Of a DNA stretch of 64,000 nt, positions 33,549 to 45,839 are shown piece after piece; the stretch's first letter is position 1, and each line of letters opens with the position of its first letter. The position numbers and the translations under genes were made by a program. Source of the stretch: Ornithodoros turicata. Lineage: Eukaryota > Arthropoda > Arachnida > Ixodida > Argasidae. The notes below the pieces were generated by a model. That model was not told the origin of the DNA. It did no database searches and saw nothing but the letters and a program-made list of their open reading frames with translations. Where the stretch lies: positions 25,879,511-25,943,510 of the forward strand of contig NC_088210.1 in NCBI RefSeq assembly GCF_037126465.1, in the 5' to 3' direction.

Positions 33549-33797
33549 CACTCTTAAAAATTAACTTCACCGCATAGCACGCTCCTAGCCAACCACAACC
33601 TCGAATGATATCGTTATCTGTCCTGATTTGTTGAAAACGGGAGGCGTACGCCTTTCTTGTGACAATTATGAACAGCATGAGTGTCACAAAAAAGGCGTAC
33701 GCCTCCCGTTTTCAACAAATCAGGGCAGATAACGATATCATTCGATATTACGGTTGGCTAGGAGAGCACTATGCGGTGAAGTTCATTTTTATTTGTG
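33549..33797. mobile_element. GGCGTACGCC-family MITE, type a, TA flanks
   Basis: Ends CACTCTTAAAAATTAACTTC and TTCATTTTTATTTGTG, with TA on each side. Both cores and the GAACAGCAT loop are present. The loop is in the opposite orientation to the copy at 11425. Confidence 0.95.
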
Positions 33798-33799
33798 TA

Positions 33800-34840
33800 G
33801 ATGGTAAATACTTAGTGTAGCGCCGCTACAAATAACGAGGACAAATAATATAACAGGACGGGGACAAATAACGAGACATTTTTCATAGATCACGAATGCC
33901 CTATAGTAGCCCTCTTCATACTGAATTATTTATCGCGTTCGAGACTTTTCATTTGCACGCTTTGTTTCGCCAGAATAACTTGGACAGCGTTTTAGTTCAC
34001 TCCGCGTCCCGTGAATGCCGGAAAGGCCCATCAGAAATTCATCCTTGGAACACTTTGAAGTGAAGAATCCACTCCACGTTATCGCATTTCAGCGTCACGC
34101 GGCGGACGCCCGTCACTGCAGATGTTGAGAGCGTGAAATGGGATGAAGGCAACTCCAGCTTCCTTCAACGAAGCGTGGCAGCGACGCTAGCAAAAAGTAA
34201 ACCGTTTTCTTTTTGTTGGTTTACGCGTTTGTGCGCTTCGAAGTTCACCCCACGGCGCTTTCTGTACGCTAAGCAATGTGCAAAATTTATCCGCTGACAA
34301 CGCAGAAAAACAGCATCGGGATTTATCCTGTTTTCAACTGTTATCCGCGAGACTGAGCATGCAGGTACCTGGGGTATTACTGCATTCTTCTCCCGATTAA
34401 ACTAATGACAACACTTTCCGGTTCCTGCTAATGAGTTACCGAAGAGACTCTGGCTTCTGGTGTTGTTATCTTCCGTGCAATCTTCTTGATATTCCCTAAG
34501 TGCTACGTCTGATCACCGAAACAATTAGCGCAATTGGAAACGGATCTCGCGGCAGGCAACGCCGTTCTCGATTGGTCTGTTTTGTGGCATTTCGATGAGC
34601 TTGTCGGGTCGAGAGGACGGAATCCATTCTTCGTGTCACCTCCGCAGTTGTTCGAGATTCGGCGTGGTTGCTGACGCTATATTGCAGCTGGGGAGTCCCG
34701 AGTTATCAATATCCAGGTTGAAATGAATGCGACATATTATCCGCCTAATATTCACACTTGGAACACTATAACAACAACAAATAGATGAAGTAATGATGAA
34801 TGAGGAATTCTTTTGAAAATTTGCACTTAATTTGTGGGAA
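33800..34840. other. No gene recognised
   Basis: GGACAAATAACGAG recurs at 33837-33880. Nothing else is assignable. Confidence 0.4.
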
Positions 34841-35070
34841 TTTTATAAAATATATATTATAAAATTCATGAAAAGTATTTTATAAAATTTATGAAATATA
34901 TTTTATAAAATATTATGAAATATATTTTATAAAATATTATGAAATATATTTTCTGTAAAATTTTATTAAATATAATTTATGAAAGTTCATTAAATATATT
35001 TATGAAATTTACGAAATTTATGGAATTTTATTAAAGTTATGAAATTTGGAATTTTTCACTTCATTTGTAG
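34841..35070. repeat. AT-rich degenerate tandem repeat
   Basis: Units of about 24 bp such as ATTATGAAATATATTTTATA repeat with drift, and then decay into ATGAAATTT words. Composition is almost entirely A and T. Confidence 0.75.
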
Positions 35071-35085
35071 AAATTTATGAAAGTT

Positions 35086-35392
35086 TCCTCTGAATTTGTG
35101 GCTCGCTACCCCGCGGCACACTGGCCGGTATGTGATATGGAACGATGAGGTGATGGATGCCATAAGACACAATGGTATGACATGATAACACATTACCATA
35201 TGCACGCAATTCCTGAAGTTATGTATGCAGCGTAACAGCCACAGCACATAACCAAGAGTCATCCCACGTGCCCCTCGTGACCAGGTAATGTCCTTGCATG
35301 AGGCATAAACGTAGCCTGACGTGAGCTTAGCTAAAGCGTGTAAAGGAGACCAGTGTTCCTCGGAAGGCAGTGCTAGACAGTGCTGCATGATA
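35086..35392 (-). repeat. Dispersed repeat L, copy 1
   Basis: The minus strand reads ATGCAGCACTG, ACACTGGTCTCCTTTACA, TTACCTGGTCACGAGGGG and ends ACCGGCCAGTGTGCCGCGGG. The same order occurs on the plus strand at 54598-54890. A frame coding EHWSPLHALAKLTSGYVYAS is partly shared, so it may derive from a transposon gene that I cannot identify. Confidence 0.6.
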
Positions 35393-36358
35393 TAGGACGA
35401 AGTGGACCCCCTCCCCCCCCCCTTAGATTACGATATAGATCACAGCCCATGGTTACACGCTTGATCATTATAACCCCAGTTTCACAAAGGCTAATAACCT
35501 AGACTTTATGTTTAATCTGTCATTCCACGCTCTCAGCTTCTCCGTGTTCTCAATATCGCAACGTTGTGAAGCGTCTTGATCAAAATGAAGAGAGTCATAC
35601 ATCCCATCCTCTTTTACTTTTTATTTTTTTTCGAGCACGGTCATATAGTTCGGATGCCTGCATCTTCTTCTTATCAGTTCAAAAACCACATACACATCGT
35701 GAAATGACCACCATCTCCTCCTCCTTGAGTCGAAATTGCTGCCAGTGAATTTCTGAGGCCGCAAGAGCTGGCGTTAATAACCCTCAGGATGGTATACTCT
35801 CCTTGCAGCTTTTACGTCCCTTCTGCATCGTCCGCGCTTCTAATTTCTGGGGCTCTCCGTAGGAAATTATTGCGTTGCCAGCGTTCCGCCTTAGTTTCGT
35901 ATTTATGACTTCCGTCCTTCAATATATGCAGATCTCAGAGGATTATTAACATTCATTAATGAAAATTTCACGGAAGTTTAGCCGCGAGCTTTTTTTTTGA
36001 AGGGCCGGAAATAATGTGCAATATAAGCGTGTCGTGCCATCGGGAGCTTACTTCATTCAGATTAACGTTTATTGCTCAACCCTCGAAGTTCGCCTTATTT
36101 TAATTAGTGTTGGAAACAATCCCTCTCATTTGTGAAGCTTCTCTCTCGTAAAGATGTACGACATGGACAGTGATGCGCATGTTTTGTAGCTGGGAAGAAT
36201 GGTTCGCTGTACTGCTATTATGTCGAGCGCTACGAGAGCGTGAAATTCCCCTGTGTTCTCTTGGCACTGTCGGGATCTAATTTACCGATGAAGCAGAGTG
36301 GCAGCCGAGCAATCCTGCACTTCTCCTTACCATTTTCAAAGACCACATCTTACGCAGT
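35393..36358. other. No gene recognised
   Basis: C-run near 35411-35421. Short frames only. Confidence 0.4.
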
Positions 36359-36464
36359 GAGCATGTCGTCTGCCAACGAATGTCCACTGTTGATGACGCG
36401 CAACTGTCGTCTGCTACGATAGATGTCACAGACCAACGCCACCTGGACAGGGAAAACCTGCTTA
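36359..36464. repeat. Repeat K, direct copy 1
   Basis: GAGCATGTCGTCTGCCAACG through GATGACGCGCAACTGTCGTC and ACCTGGACAGGGAAAACCTG. Recurs 543 bp downstream, and in part on the minus strand at 12945-13110. The word GTCGTCTGCTACGG also lies inside the element at 41078. Confidence 0.65.
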
Positions 36465-36901
36465 ATGTCCCTTCTCGCTGCTTCTGCGCGTGGACGGATA
36501 GGCAATTGGAGTAGATTTACGCGTAAAGTGTGTCAGCCTATTTGTGTGGCGACATGCCGCATGTGCCGCACATACACAAAGTTCCGATGTCGTCTGTTTC
36601 AGCCAATCGCTGCAAACGATTTCCAACACAGGCTTTTTGTGACTACCAGTGGCTGCCCATGCGGCTGGTGGCGGCTCGTTTCCAGAGCTGCGGCTACTGA
36701 AATCATTGTGGTAGGCTGACTTCCAATTTTCGACGTCACGACGTTCATCCGATCTGGGTTTTGTTTTCTATAATAGTGTTGTAGAGACACGGAAGACGAT
36801 GTGCTCACTAGTATCTAACCTAGGTCACGCTGTAAGCGCACGTTTCTTTCGTGTAACTGAAGCATGTTCGGTCGCAAAAAGTCTAGGATGCTGCAACACA
36901 C
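36465..36901. other. Spacer between repeat K copies
   Basis: No gene recognised. The frames at 36423-36719 run out of the repeat and have no known motif. Confidence 0.35.
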
Positions 36902-37008
36902 GAGCATGTCGTCTGCAAAGGAATGGCCACGGTTGATGACGCGCAACTGTCGTCTGCTACGGTTGCTCTCACAGTCCAATACCACCTAGACTGGAAAAAC
37001 CTGCTTAA
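36902..37008. repeat. Repeat K, direct copy 2
   Basis: GAGCATGTCGTCTGCAAAGG through ACCTAGACTGGAAAAACCTG. About 80 percent identical by eye to copy 1. Confidence 0.65.
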
Positions 37009-37904
37009 ACATATTGCCGTCTTTTTGTCGACACAAACCCGTATCAGACATGACCGCCTGTATCGCATCTTCTGAAAGTCGCAATATGAAGTGGTCTTGT
37101 ACCGTGACCGGCACACAGGGGACGTCTGCGTCTGCAATCATTCCTTGCGAGCCGGAGACGAAGAACAACACTGAAATCTTGTTTCACAGAGGGAGGTTTC
37201 TGCCGATAGGCTTCTATTTTGAGTGTACGTACTTTCTCACGGTTAGTTTGTGGGACGCATCTTGAAGGAAAGATTCGTATTACGCACTCCCTCTCTCAGG
37301 TGGGCGTGATTGAGGATTGTGTCTGCGCCGCAACAAAGAGCTCTCGGTTTGCTTCTAGCTAGAGGCGGACGTGATCTCTGTGGCGCGCACGATGGACTCG
37401 GGAGGTTTTCAATAAGAATATTCCCGCGGAATGCGTAGTGTCTCGGAGTGCAACGCAAGCGTAGAGCCTCCCCGCACGTGGAAGGTTTTCTATCTCTTTC
37501 CTTTGCTTCATGGGAAGCTACATTTCGCGTCGGGCGCGTGCTTTGGAGTTTATGAAACATGGCGTAGTTGAAGTGTTGCATCCCATATGAGGAGAGGAAG
37601 TTTATGTTGCATCTGTTGTAGCATACAGTGTATTTTGCTCCTGTTTTCTTGCAAAAACTTCTACATGATTCATAAGAGAGGAACTAGGGCTTTATTATGC
37701 CGCATATTTTCACGTAGAACTACGCCTGCGTGGCGCTCTAAACGGGACGAGGTTGGTTATGCACTATTCATTTAGTGGAGGGTAAATCACGACGCTGTAC
37801 AGATTAGATGGAATGATAGACAAGCACTCCTGTGCGAGCTAGTCGGTCCGCGGAACAGTGTCACGGCCGTGTACTAGTGTTTGTCGTGGTACTGTTCGAT
37901 GATG

Positions 37905-37940
<36 letters not shown>

Positions 37941-40900
37941 CTACCACTGACCAATCACGATGCCACGAGAGTTCACTGGCCAGCGTCGACGTATTACCAT
38001 GCGTGAACTCTTAAGTTCGGCCCATTAGCGACCTAAAGCCTTAATAAGCGTCTATTTTTACCTTATTCTTCAACATCTGTCCTGGCCAAATGGGTTCGTC
38101 ATCGGGACCGCCGCTTTTGTCATCACCGGCCGTCAGCGACCAGCGGGACCACACCGTCTTCTCATTTGTGCCTGACATCGATTTACGCCACGAATTAAAA
38201 GGAATCATACACGTACTTCAAGCATGCTTCGCTATCACGTTGCACTTCTGCGAGTCTCTCATTAAAGCAGAAGAACGATTTACATATGTGCTGCATGGTT
38301 TACTTGGTGCCTTTGCAGCGCTTTCTCGTTGAGAATTCAGTCCGTCAGCTTGCTGGCAGTTACCCGCGATGTCATTAACCACGTTTGATCTTGAAACCAC
38401 CATGCAAAATGGTTTCCCCATCGCATTAAGAAACATAAGCATAAAGAAACCGTTTGAGGCAACACTTTGGGGTTTCCTGTCTCTTTCATTCCCGTGGCAC
38501 TGAATAAATCTTGTTTGACCTATTTAGTTTCATGTCCTTCAAGCAGATGACTGGTCTTGACACGAAAAGCGTTTTTTGAATTCAACCGTCACTGCTTCTT
38601 GAATGGCATAATTGCTCTCGATGGCGGCGCTTCTCTCTTTCCTTCTCTCCTTTGCTCTTCCCTCCCCCCGCTGGGTTCTTTGCGGTTCTTTTCTGTCTCC
38701 CTTCTTGCTCAAGAATCGATGAAGAAAAGACTTCGCTTTCCTTCTGTTGTTTCGGCAGTGACTGATCTTCGTGTAAATATATCAATCTATCCCTTCTCTT
38801 TTTGCTGCCGAAAGGGCTTAAATACTTCACCACCCAGTGCAAATGCACTGCGACTTTCAGCGTGGCGCATCGAACGTACTATCTAGCTTTGGACATGTTG
38901 AGATAGAGACGTGACAGCGAAGTCAATCAATCAATCAATCAATCAATCACTAATGATAATAATCGAGGAAATGTTTTTTTCTAGGCAGGATGTGTTTGAA
39001 GCGTTGTATGCAACTATCGATGGACATCGATATCATGATGGCTGTTATTAACACAGTCATTTTATCAACTCGCATGGGTGCGTTGACAGCAGTAGAGCGG
39101 TGTTAGACGAATAACGTGCGCAGTCTTTGCGCCTGTTAAGTGCCGTGGCGGTCTTCTTTAAAGCGTGCTTGCACTGCAATGGCTATCTGTACGCAGGAGA
39201 AGCAAACTTGCACTATTTCTTTCTCCGGCATTTTTAGCGGACAGACGGTAACGTTGCTGCTGTGTTGTAACGCAGTGTGATGATAGTACAGCCGGTTCGT
39301 CGGGTTTGCTTAGATAGACACCTCGGGAAGACAATAATGCATTGCAATTTGAAATGAAACTAAGGCCGACACAAAACGAGCAAGATGGCACGACTCGAGG
39401 CCCGAGCCTACGTACGGTACATAACATGCATCAACCATGACACATCAATATGACAAATTTCACAAATGTATGACAGCTGTATTCTGTAGATCATCAGTTC
39501 AGACAGCCTTTAAGTGTAGGTCACTCAGCGCCAAATGTGTTCCAAGACGTTCCAGCTGCGGTAACTCCTACCAAACACAAGAGCACCTCGTCATCCGAAC
39601 CGCGTAGGGAAAGGTCGTAGAGCAAATACGTTTAGTAGAAAAAGATGTTAAACATTGTGGAACATCTTGCCAAGTTTGATGATCCCTTTTCGAAAAGACC
39701 GGCTGGAACACCTAAAGTTTGTTCTTCATCCTTTATAGGGGAAAATCAAATCCATATAGGAAGTGAATTTTCGTTGATTTATTTATTCAAATAAAAAAAG
39801 GAGCAAATAATGTGAATTCAGTGGTCGTCATCGTCAGTGCGACGGCTTTGAACGTCGCTTTAGAAGCATTCTTGTCTGATCAGTCATGCTTGTCTGAGTG
39901 CAGACAGTTGACGTGCAACGCATGTGAACACGCATGGGCTCAGAGAGACGTACGGGGATATAAAAGAAGACATCCTCTGCGATGCCTAAACCACTTTCCC
40001 GCTTTGCTTTGTTTTTTAGCTGGTCGTTCAAAGAATTTTTTGTGTCCGCAGGGCAAGTTTTCTGTCTCAAGCAGGTATTGATCTACAATAGAGCTTGTTT
40101 TCGCGGATCGATGCCGGCGTCGCACCGGTTGTTTTGGTTTTGAGGAACCGTCGTCCGCAGGTGTACTTATACTCAGCAGTTACACAGAGGGCTATTTTTA
40201 AAGTTCGTCTGGAGGTCGCCTGATCTTTTCAGGCGAAGGAAATGCGCTGTTAACGGTGGGAGCAGGGTTTTAGGTTACAACAGCGTTGAAATGAGAACAA
40301 TACGTTAGCGTGAAGAGAGAGCTGGACCGATAAAGGCGCATAGTGGGGCGAAATCTATAGCAATGGATAAGACGAATGAGTGGGTATTGGAGCAGATAAG
40401 GAAACGTTCTTGGTGTCAGAAGTACAAGATACTGAGTCATTCGTACAAGTATCTGTTTGTTAACTTCGTAACTGTATTAATTAAACGAGGTGGGAGTTAC
40501 AGTCTGAGCTCGAATGTCAATATTATAAACCTGACAAGAGGTACAAAATTAACAACACGACGACACGACGCCGTTTACGTTTAACAAATTAAATCTTCAC
40601 GACGCAAATCCGTCACGAGGAATTTCATGGTACAGGACGGGGGCACTGGGAACGTTATTGCCATGTATGCGCCTTCGGAATCAGCCACATGTCATTACTG
40701 CATCTTCGTTCCTTACATACATGACTGGCTGATTCGTATTCGCCTATATTTAGGAAACTCCAATCCACATATAGTCGCATTATCACGACCCGAAAGTCGC
40801 GCAGGGATTCGTGACTCTTGGATAAGCTCAGCGACCTTCAATGATCTGACCATCAATGACCTTTAGTATTAGAAAGACCTCGAAAGTTATGTTGGTATAT

Positions 40901-41069
40901 AAACACGTAAAGATACTAAAGACAGTAAAGACGGCATAAAAGCCTTGTGAGCATGTTCGGCCTTAAAGTTTACATCCCCAGTTCTTATAGCAGAGTGAAA
41001 GCAATGTGCTTCCCCACATAAGTAGCCCCTTGAGTATGCGGTGTGGCCATTAATTGAAAACAAAAGTGT
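37009..41069. other. No gene recognised; simple repeats
   Basis: Holds (TCA)n at 37905-37940 and (TCAA)n at 38922-38948, the latter like a retroposon tail. Many short frames occur, the best at 38090-38332, but none has a recognisable domain. Confidence 0.4.
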
Positions 41070-41077
41070 GTCTGAAC

Positions 41078-41485
41078 CACGACCTACTAGATTATAGCGA
41101 CCATGTCATATGAACTCTTTCCCAGCGCCGCATTTGGAGGCTAGCGGTGGCGCCACTCATCGGCCCGGTTATTGCTTCCTCAATTCCTACAGTACTTTGT
41201 ACTTTAGCTTACCTTAGTATTTTTAGACAAGCGGTGGATGTCCCACGTGAGATGCTTCTAAAGTTGATTATCATCATCATTCTACCAGTTTTCATACAAG
41301 CTGTTGCTGTCGTCTGCTACGGTAGCCGTACGTCCACTTCTGCGCGTTCAAAATTCAAATTTCCATTGTCCAATCATGATGTAGATCTCGCGGGCCGATC
41401 AGTAGCGCCCCTAGCGGATCGTGCGTACGGGCTCCACATAGGGGTTGCAGATTATGACATGGTCGCTATAATCTACTAGATCGTG
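41078..41485. mobile_element. 408-bp TIR element, copy 2, intact
   Basis: Ends CACGACCTACTAGATTATAG and TATAATCTACTAGATCGTG. An exact 8-bp duplication GTCTGAAC lies at 41070-41077 and 41486-41493. It provides the uninterrupted reference for the nested locus at 10288. It includes an ATCATCATCATTCTACC segment and AGTAGCGCCCCTAGCGGATC. No transposase. Possibly hAT-derived. Confidence 0.9.
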
Positions 41486-41493
41486 GTCTGAAC

Positions 41494-42255
41494 CGCGATT
41501 TCAGCGCGCGCGCGAAGTGTCAGTGGACGCATCATCCCAAATGCTCTTGAGAAAAGCGGCTAAAATTATACTTCGCATCAAGAGCGCAGTCGCATAGTTG
41601 TGGTACTGGTTATACGAGACTCAACTCGGAAAGATAACCTACGAGACTTCGTCTCGATTGCTGCCCTTTGTGTTCCGTTCCTGCCCGTTTCTCACCCTAT
41701 TGTTCGTTCCTCTGCGCTATCCTCCTTTCAGTGCAGTTCCGCTTTGGAATTGTAATGTAGCCTAGTCCCATTACGCCCGTATTCTCCGCTCTCGTGATAA
41801 TAGCGGTGACAAAAAAGAAGTAGAAAAAGAAGGGCCTCCTTGGTTCAAGGAACCATCGACTTTTATGTGGCTCGAAGAACAAAAGTGTCTTTCGTAACCC
41901 ATGTGGTCACCGTGGTAACTGTGGAAGGCGACCGCTATATAGTGTCGTCTGCGTATCACAATCCCGGACGACACTAGCGACGTCTAGATTTTCCATGTTG
42001 CAGAAGTGCGTCTGCTTTCCCGTCTTGACCTGCTGTTGCAGCAGAAACTAAAATATAGAACAAAACGTTGAGGTATATCGTGCCGATAAATGTTGGAACA
42101 TTTGTTTCTTCGACGCGATGCGCTTTCGATGGGTCCTATTGGAATATTTCGGCATTAGATGTTACGGCAACAACAACAATATTAGATGACGATGAGATGG
42201 GGTGTTTAACCGCGGTGGTGCGGTACCCTACCCAATTGCATGTGGAACATTATAT
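41494..42255. other. No gene recognised
   Basis: Short frames only. ATGTCGTCTGC-like words near 41941. Confidence 0.35.
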
Positions 42256-42270
42256 GAAGATGCTACAGGT

Positions 42271-42362
42271 TGTGGTGGTGGTGGTGGTGGTGGTGGTGGT
42301 GGTGGAAGGGCTCGCCGTTGTCACAGCCGGCACCGGGATTCGAACCCGGGTACCGCGTACCA
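42271..42362 (-). mobile_element. Internally deleted SINE with 15-bp target duplication
   Basis: The minus strand has GGTTCGAATCCCGGTGCCGG (B box and tRNA 3' end), then jumps to ACAACGGCGAGCCCTTCC and a (ACC)n tail. Exact flanks GAAGATGCTACAGGT occur at 42256-42270 and 42363-42377. Relative to 59191-59442 it lacks the 5' A box and about 130 internal bases. Confidence 0.85.
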
Positions 42363-42377
42363 GAAGATGCTACAGGT

Positions 42378-43094
42378 ATATCTATAAGTATACGGAGGGG
42401 ACGCAAACAACGACCAATAGGTGAAGTAGTGATAAATAGGTCACACACTGGTCAGTATGTGATATGAGAGCGGAGGAAAAGAAAAGAATGGCTGCATGAA
42501 TTCGAGTCACCTATTTCGATGAACGTTCGCCATGCTGCTGGGATCGGGATGCTGTTGGCACGTGATGACAACAACAAGCCAATTACAATTATAAATTGGA
42601 ATTTAATTCATTTATTTTTAATGTTGCGGTACAGTGCCGCCGTACACGCACCCAGACACAAATAAACAAGGTGGGGCGCAAGCTACCCATAGTTGCGAGA
42701 CTGACGTAATTTTCTCACACTTACCTGTATTGTTTGTGTGTTTATTGTTAAAGGCAAGGACCTCTGTCCCCGCAAAAGGGAAACTGAACCCCGGAAGCGC
42801 ATGTCCACGGCACACAACACCTTGACTATAGCAATACGATAAAAAAAAGGGCATAAACAGCACACCAACGAGAAATACAGGCAAATAACATAAAAAACGA
42901 CCTCAAGGAAGGTTAATAACGCAATCATTACACGCAAGCTGGCACAGGATAATGAAACAGATGAAAGACAACATGTAAAACAACCCAGGAAATCTAAAGT
43001 GCGAACGTAATAAGACAGGGTTCGACTTTACGCGTTGCATTTCAAAATAAAAATAAAAAGAAGTTCGCTTCATGCATGTGTTTATGGGCCAACT
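42378..43094. other. No gene recognised
   Basis: CACACTGGTCAGTATGTGATATG at 42441-42463 resembles the end of repeat L. Otherwise unassigned. Confidence 0.35.
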
Positions 43095-43693
43095 GAATCC
43101 GCGAGTCCTCGAATCCTAGGCAGGGATTCGAGATCCCAGTGCCTAAAATGGCGCATCGCATCTTTCCAATCCACCAATCACGTTTGTTTGTTTCTTTTTA
43201 AAACTAGCGCCTCCAGAGTCCACCGAAAGCCTGATTGGTCGTCGGGTGTTTTCTAGTTTAATATGCAGAAGATAAACACGAGGGCTTTAGCCCTCGTGTT
43301 TATCTTCTGCATATTTGTTACATTGGTTTGTAACATTTGTTTATTGTTTGTCTGCATTTGTTGGTTTGTTTACATTGCTCTGGGCTCAAAGAATTCAAGC
43401 AGAAACTCTCATTACAAGTTTAAAGGTAACATGGTTTTGCTTTTGATTGTTTCTCAGTTTTACGGAAAGAATTCAGACTCGACAGTTTATGTATTTCGTG
43501 TAGTCGATGAACGACATGTTCAATAAATTATATTTAGGACGAAGCATACGGGTATGTTTCCTCCTTAAAGTGAACTATTACTGATTGCTGTTATTTAATT
43601 TGTTTTTGATTGAAACAGATATACCAAATTATTCTGCTTCAAAACACGCTCCAGTAGAAATAATTCGAAAGGATTCGAGAGATTCGTGGATTC
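43095..43693. mobile_element. Possible TIR element with GGATTCG repeats
   Basis: GAATCCGCGAGTCCTCGAAT at the left pairs with GATTCGAGAGATTCGTGGAT at the right with few mismatches. Additional GATTCGAG words lie just inside. It encloses the hairpin at 43260. Target duplication not found, so the call is tentative. Confidence 0.4.
43260..43315. repeat. Perfect 27-bp-arm hairpin
   Basis: AATATGCAGAAGATAAACAC leads into GAGGGCT, a TT loop, then the exact reverse complement. All 27 positions pair. Far longer than a chance palindrome. Confidence 0.95.
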
Positions 43694-43698
43694 GGATT

Positions 43699-43952
43699 CA
43701 CTCTAAGAACAGAACTTCACCGCATAGCACGCTGTGCGCCAACCATTGCCAAGAATGATAGGGTTATCGCTTCTGATTCGAAGAGAGAGAAGTGGGCGTA
43801 CGCCTTTTTTGTGGCAATTTGGATATGCGAAAATTGCCACAAAAAGGCGTACGCCCCCGTCTCTCTCATCGAATCAGAAGAGATAACCCTATCATTCTTG
43901 GCAATGGTTGGCGCACAGCGTGCTATGCTGGTGAAGTTCTGTTCTTAGAGTG
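43699..43952. mobile_element. GGCGTACGCC-family MITE, type b
   Basis: Ends CACTCTAAGAACAGAACTTC and TTCTGTTCTTAGAGTG. Both cores intact around TTTGGATATGCGAAAA. Flanks TT and TG do not match. Confidence 0.92.
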
Positions 43953-45291
43953 TGTAACACCTGAGTTACATCTAGAACTTGCAGCACATGGGATGATGTG
44001 TACGGAATCACCTTGCCCAGCTTTATTGCTGGGTGATGTTGTGTCCTTGACAATCCAAACAGCAGTGGCGCCAAGAGCCATAAGGTTAGAGCGTGTCAGT
44101 TTTGACGTCTGCAATACCCTAATATCTTCAATTTAGATTAACTCTTAACATTTCCAGTTTAGAGTAACTTTCTCACTTAATAACTGTACTATAAATAGGC
44201 ACTTTAATGGGTACTATATACCCTACATAAATAGGAACTTTAATCAGTTAAGACCAAGCAAACGAATGTTTCGCGTCTAAAAGTTTTAAACCGAGCGCTC
44301 GGCTAAAAATATTGCAGGTTCAAAAGCATCACCGGCATATTTTATTCCATACAAGCCAGTGATGATATTGCAGTCAAAACGTGCTCACAGAAGTACTCTG
44401 CAAATAAACCGACCGCTTGAAGAGCAATCCAGAAGCGCCGCATGAAAGCCGAGCAAAACTCCACCGAAATACTGCCGTGTCATCGAAGTATCTTGTGCGC
44501 GACCGCGACCGCCTTTGATTTTGCCAACTTGTGTACACACGTTGGTCCGTCTTGCGGTCCTTTTATGACGGCGAGTGTGTAAAGGACAACCTTCCAAAAA
44601 GGACGCTTGAAGAGGATCTTCATTCAATCCCGAGCTCGCTCTAAAATATGAACTTGACTGCAAGGCATCTGCTGTCTCTAACAGGCCACGAATGTGATTA
44701 GTGAGTCCTCGTGGATCGTACGCTTCTCGCCTTGGGTACGTTATAAAATAGCGCACTGTGGCGCATTCGCTTTGGTAGCGTACGTAGGGAGGGCTTGCGA
44801 GCGTGCGCTATGTTTTCTATGTTTTTTTTTTTTTTTTTAATAGCGAGCGTACGCAAGCAGCTTTTTCGCAGAACTCCGTCTAGTATCGACTACTTATTCA
44901 AGTTCAGCGTTTCGTTATCGCTAAAATAGAAAGACCAAATTATACTGAAAGTACATAACATTATCTTATTTGCCAATAAATTTTTTGGTTGGAAGTCTAG
45001 CGCCCTGTCCTGTTCTCCTGTGTGTCCTTGTTACCTAGTGCTTGTAAATCATGCAATAATAATATTATATTGTCGGTATAGTCATTGCATTTCCGCTGTG
45101 AAAGCCGTAATGACTCAGTTGATGATGACCGCTTCCTGTCTTTCCACTTTCCTGTGTTTGCGATTTTTTTTTTATAAGTGAATTTTCTCCGCCGGGTGCA
45201 ATTTTTTAAAACGAGCAGCTAGTCAAATATTGGCTGACCTCACACACTTGCATTTCTTATAGTTTATTATCGTGTTTTCATCCTTCCTTCA
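43953..45291. other. No gene recognised
   Basis: Bases 44750-44870 contain TAGCGTACGTA and GCGAGCGTACGC words around a T-run (44823-44838), reminiscent of the 20721 family but not pairable. Otherwise unassigned. Confidence 0.4.
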
Positions 45292-45839
45292 CACTCAAAG
45301 AAAAAAGGGTGTGAAAAGGTGGTAGCGCTACCACCTACACTCTTAAAAATGAACTTCACCGCATAGCACGCTCCTAGCCAACCATAATCTCGAGTGATAT
45401 CGTTATCTGCCCTGATTTGTTGAAAACAGGAGGCGTACGCCTTTTTTGTGACACTTATGCTGTTCATAATTGTCACAGAAAAGGCGTAGGCCTCCCGTTT
45501 TCAACAAATCAGGGCAGATAACGATATCATTCGAGATTTTGGTTGGCTAGGGGCGTGCTATGAGGTGAAATTCATTTCTAAGAGTGTAGGTCAACGTAGC
45601 GCCTGATAAAGGGTGTAAAAGGGTGGTAAAAGCAATTATCATATATCCACATTGCTACAAAAAAGGCGTACGCCCCCCTCGCTTACCGAATCAGCCGCTT
45701 ACCGAAGCGCTAACCGTATCATTCGTAGGTGGCAGGTAGAACTTTGCGACCTTTTACGCACAACATATGCGGCGATTATATATTACAGGGAGGGTTTCTC
45801 CCAAAAGGTGTAACTGCTCCACCCTTTTTGCTAAGAGTG
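45292..45839. mobile_element. Outer TIR element hosting a MITE
   Basis: The left end CACTCAAAGAAAAAAGGGTG pairs with CACCCTTTTTGCTAAGAGTG at the right. After removing the nested MITE (45338-45586) the remainder is about 300 bp. It carries AAAAGGCGTACGCC and CGTATCATTCGTAGG, so it is a distant relative of the main family with different ends. Confidence 0.6.
45338..45586. mobile_element. GGCGTACGCC-family MITE, type a, TA flanks, nested
   Basis: Ends CACTCTTAAAAATGAACTTC and TTCATTTCTAAGAGTG, with TA duplicated. The right core is mutated to GGCGTAGGCC. Confidence 0.92.

Noticed and set aside
38090..38332. 80-residue frame with plausible helical composition
   Set aside because: No family resemblance and no splice or start context that stands out.
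41147..41479. 110-residue open frame with a hydrophobic N-terminal half
   Set aside because: Lies entirely inside the 408-bp TIR element and is broken in the copy at 10288.
42330..42362. tRNA gene on the minus strand (GGTTCGAATCCCGGTGCCGG)
   Set aside because: Only the T-arm half is present, and target duplications show it is a truncated SINE.
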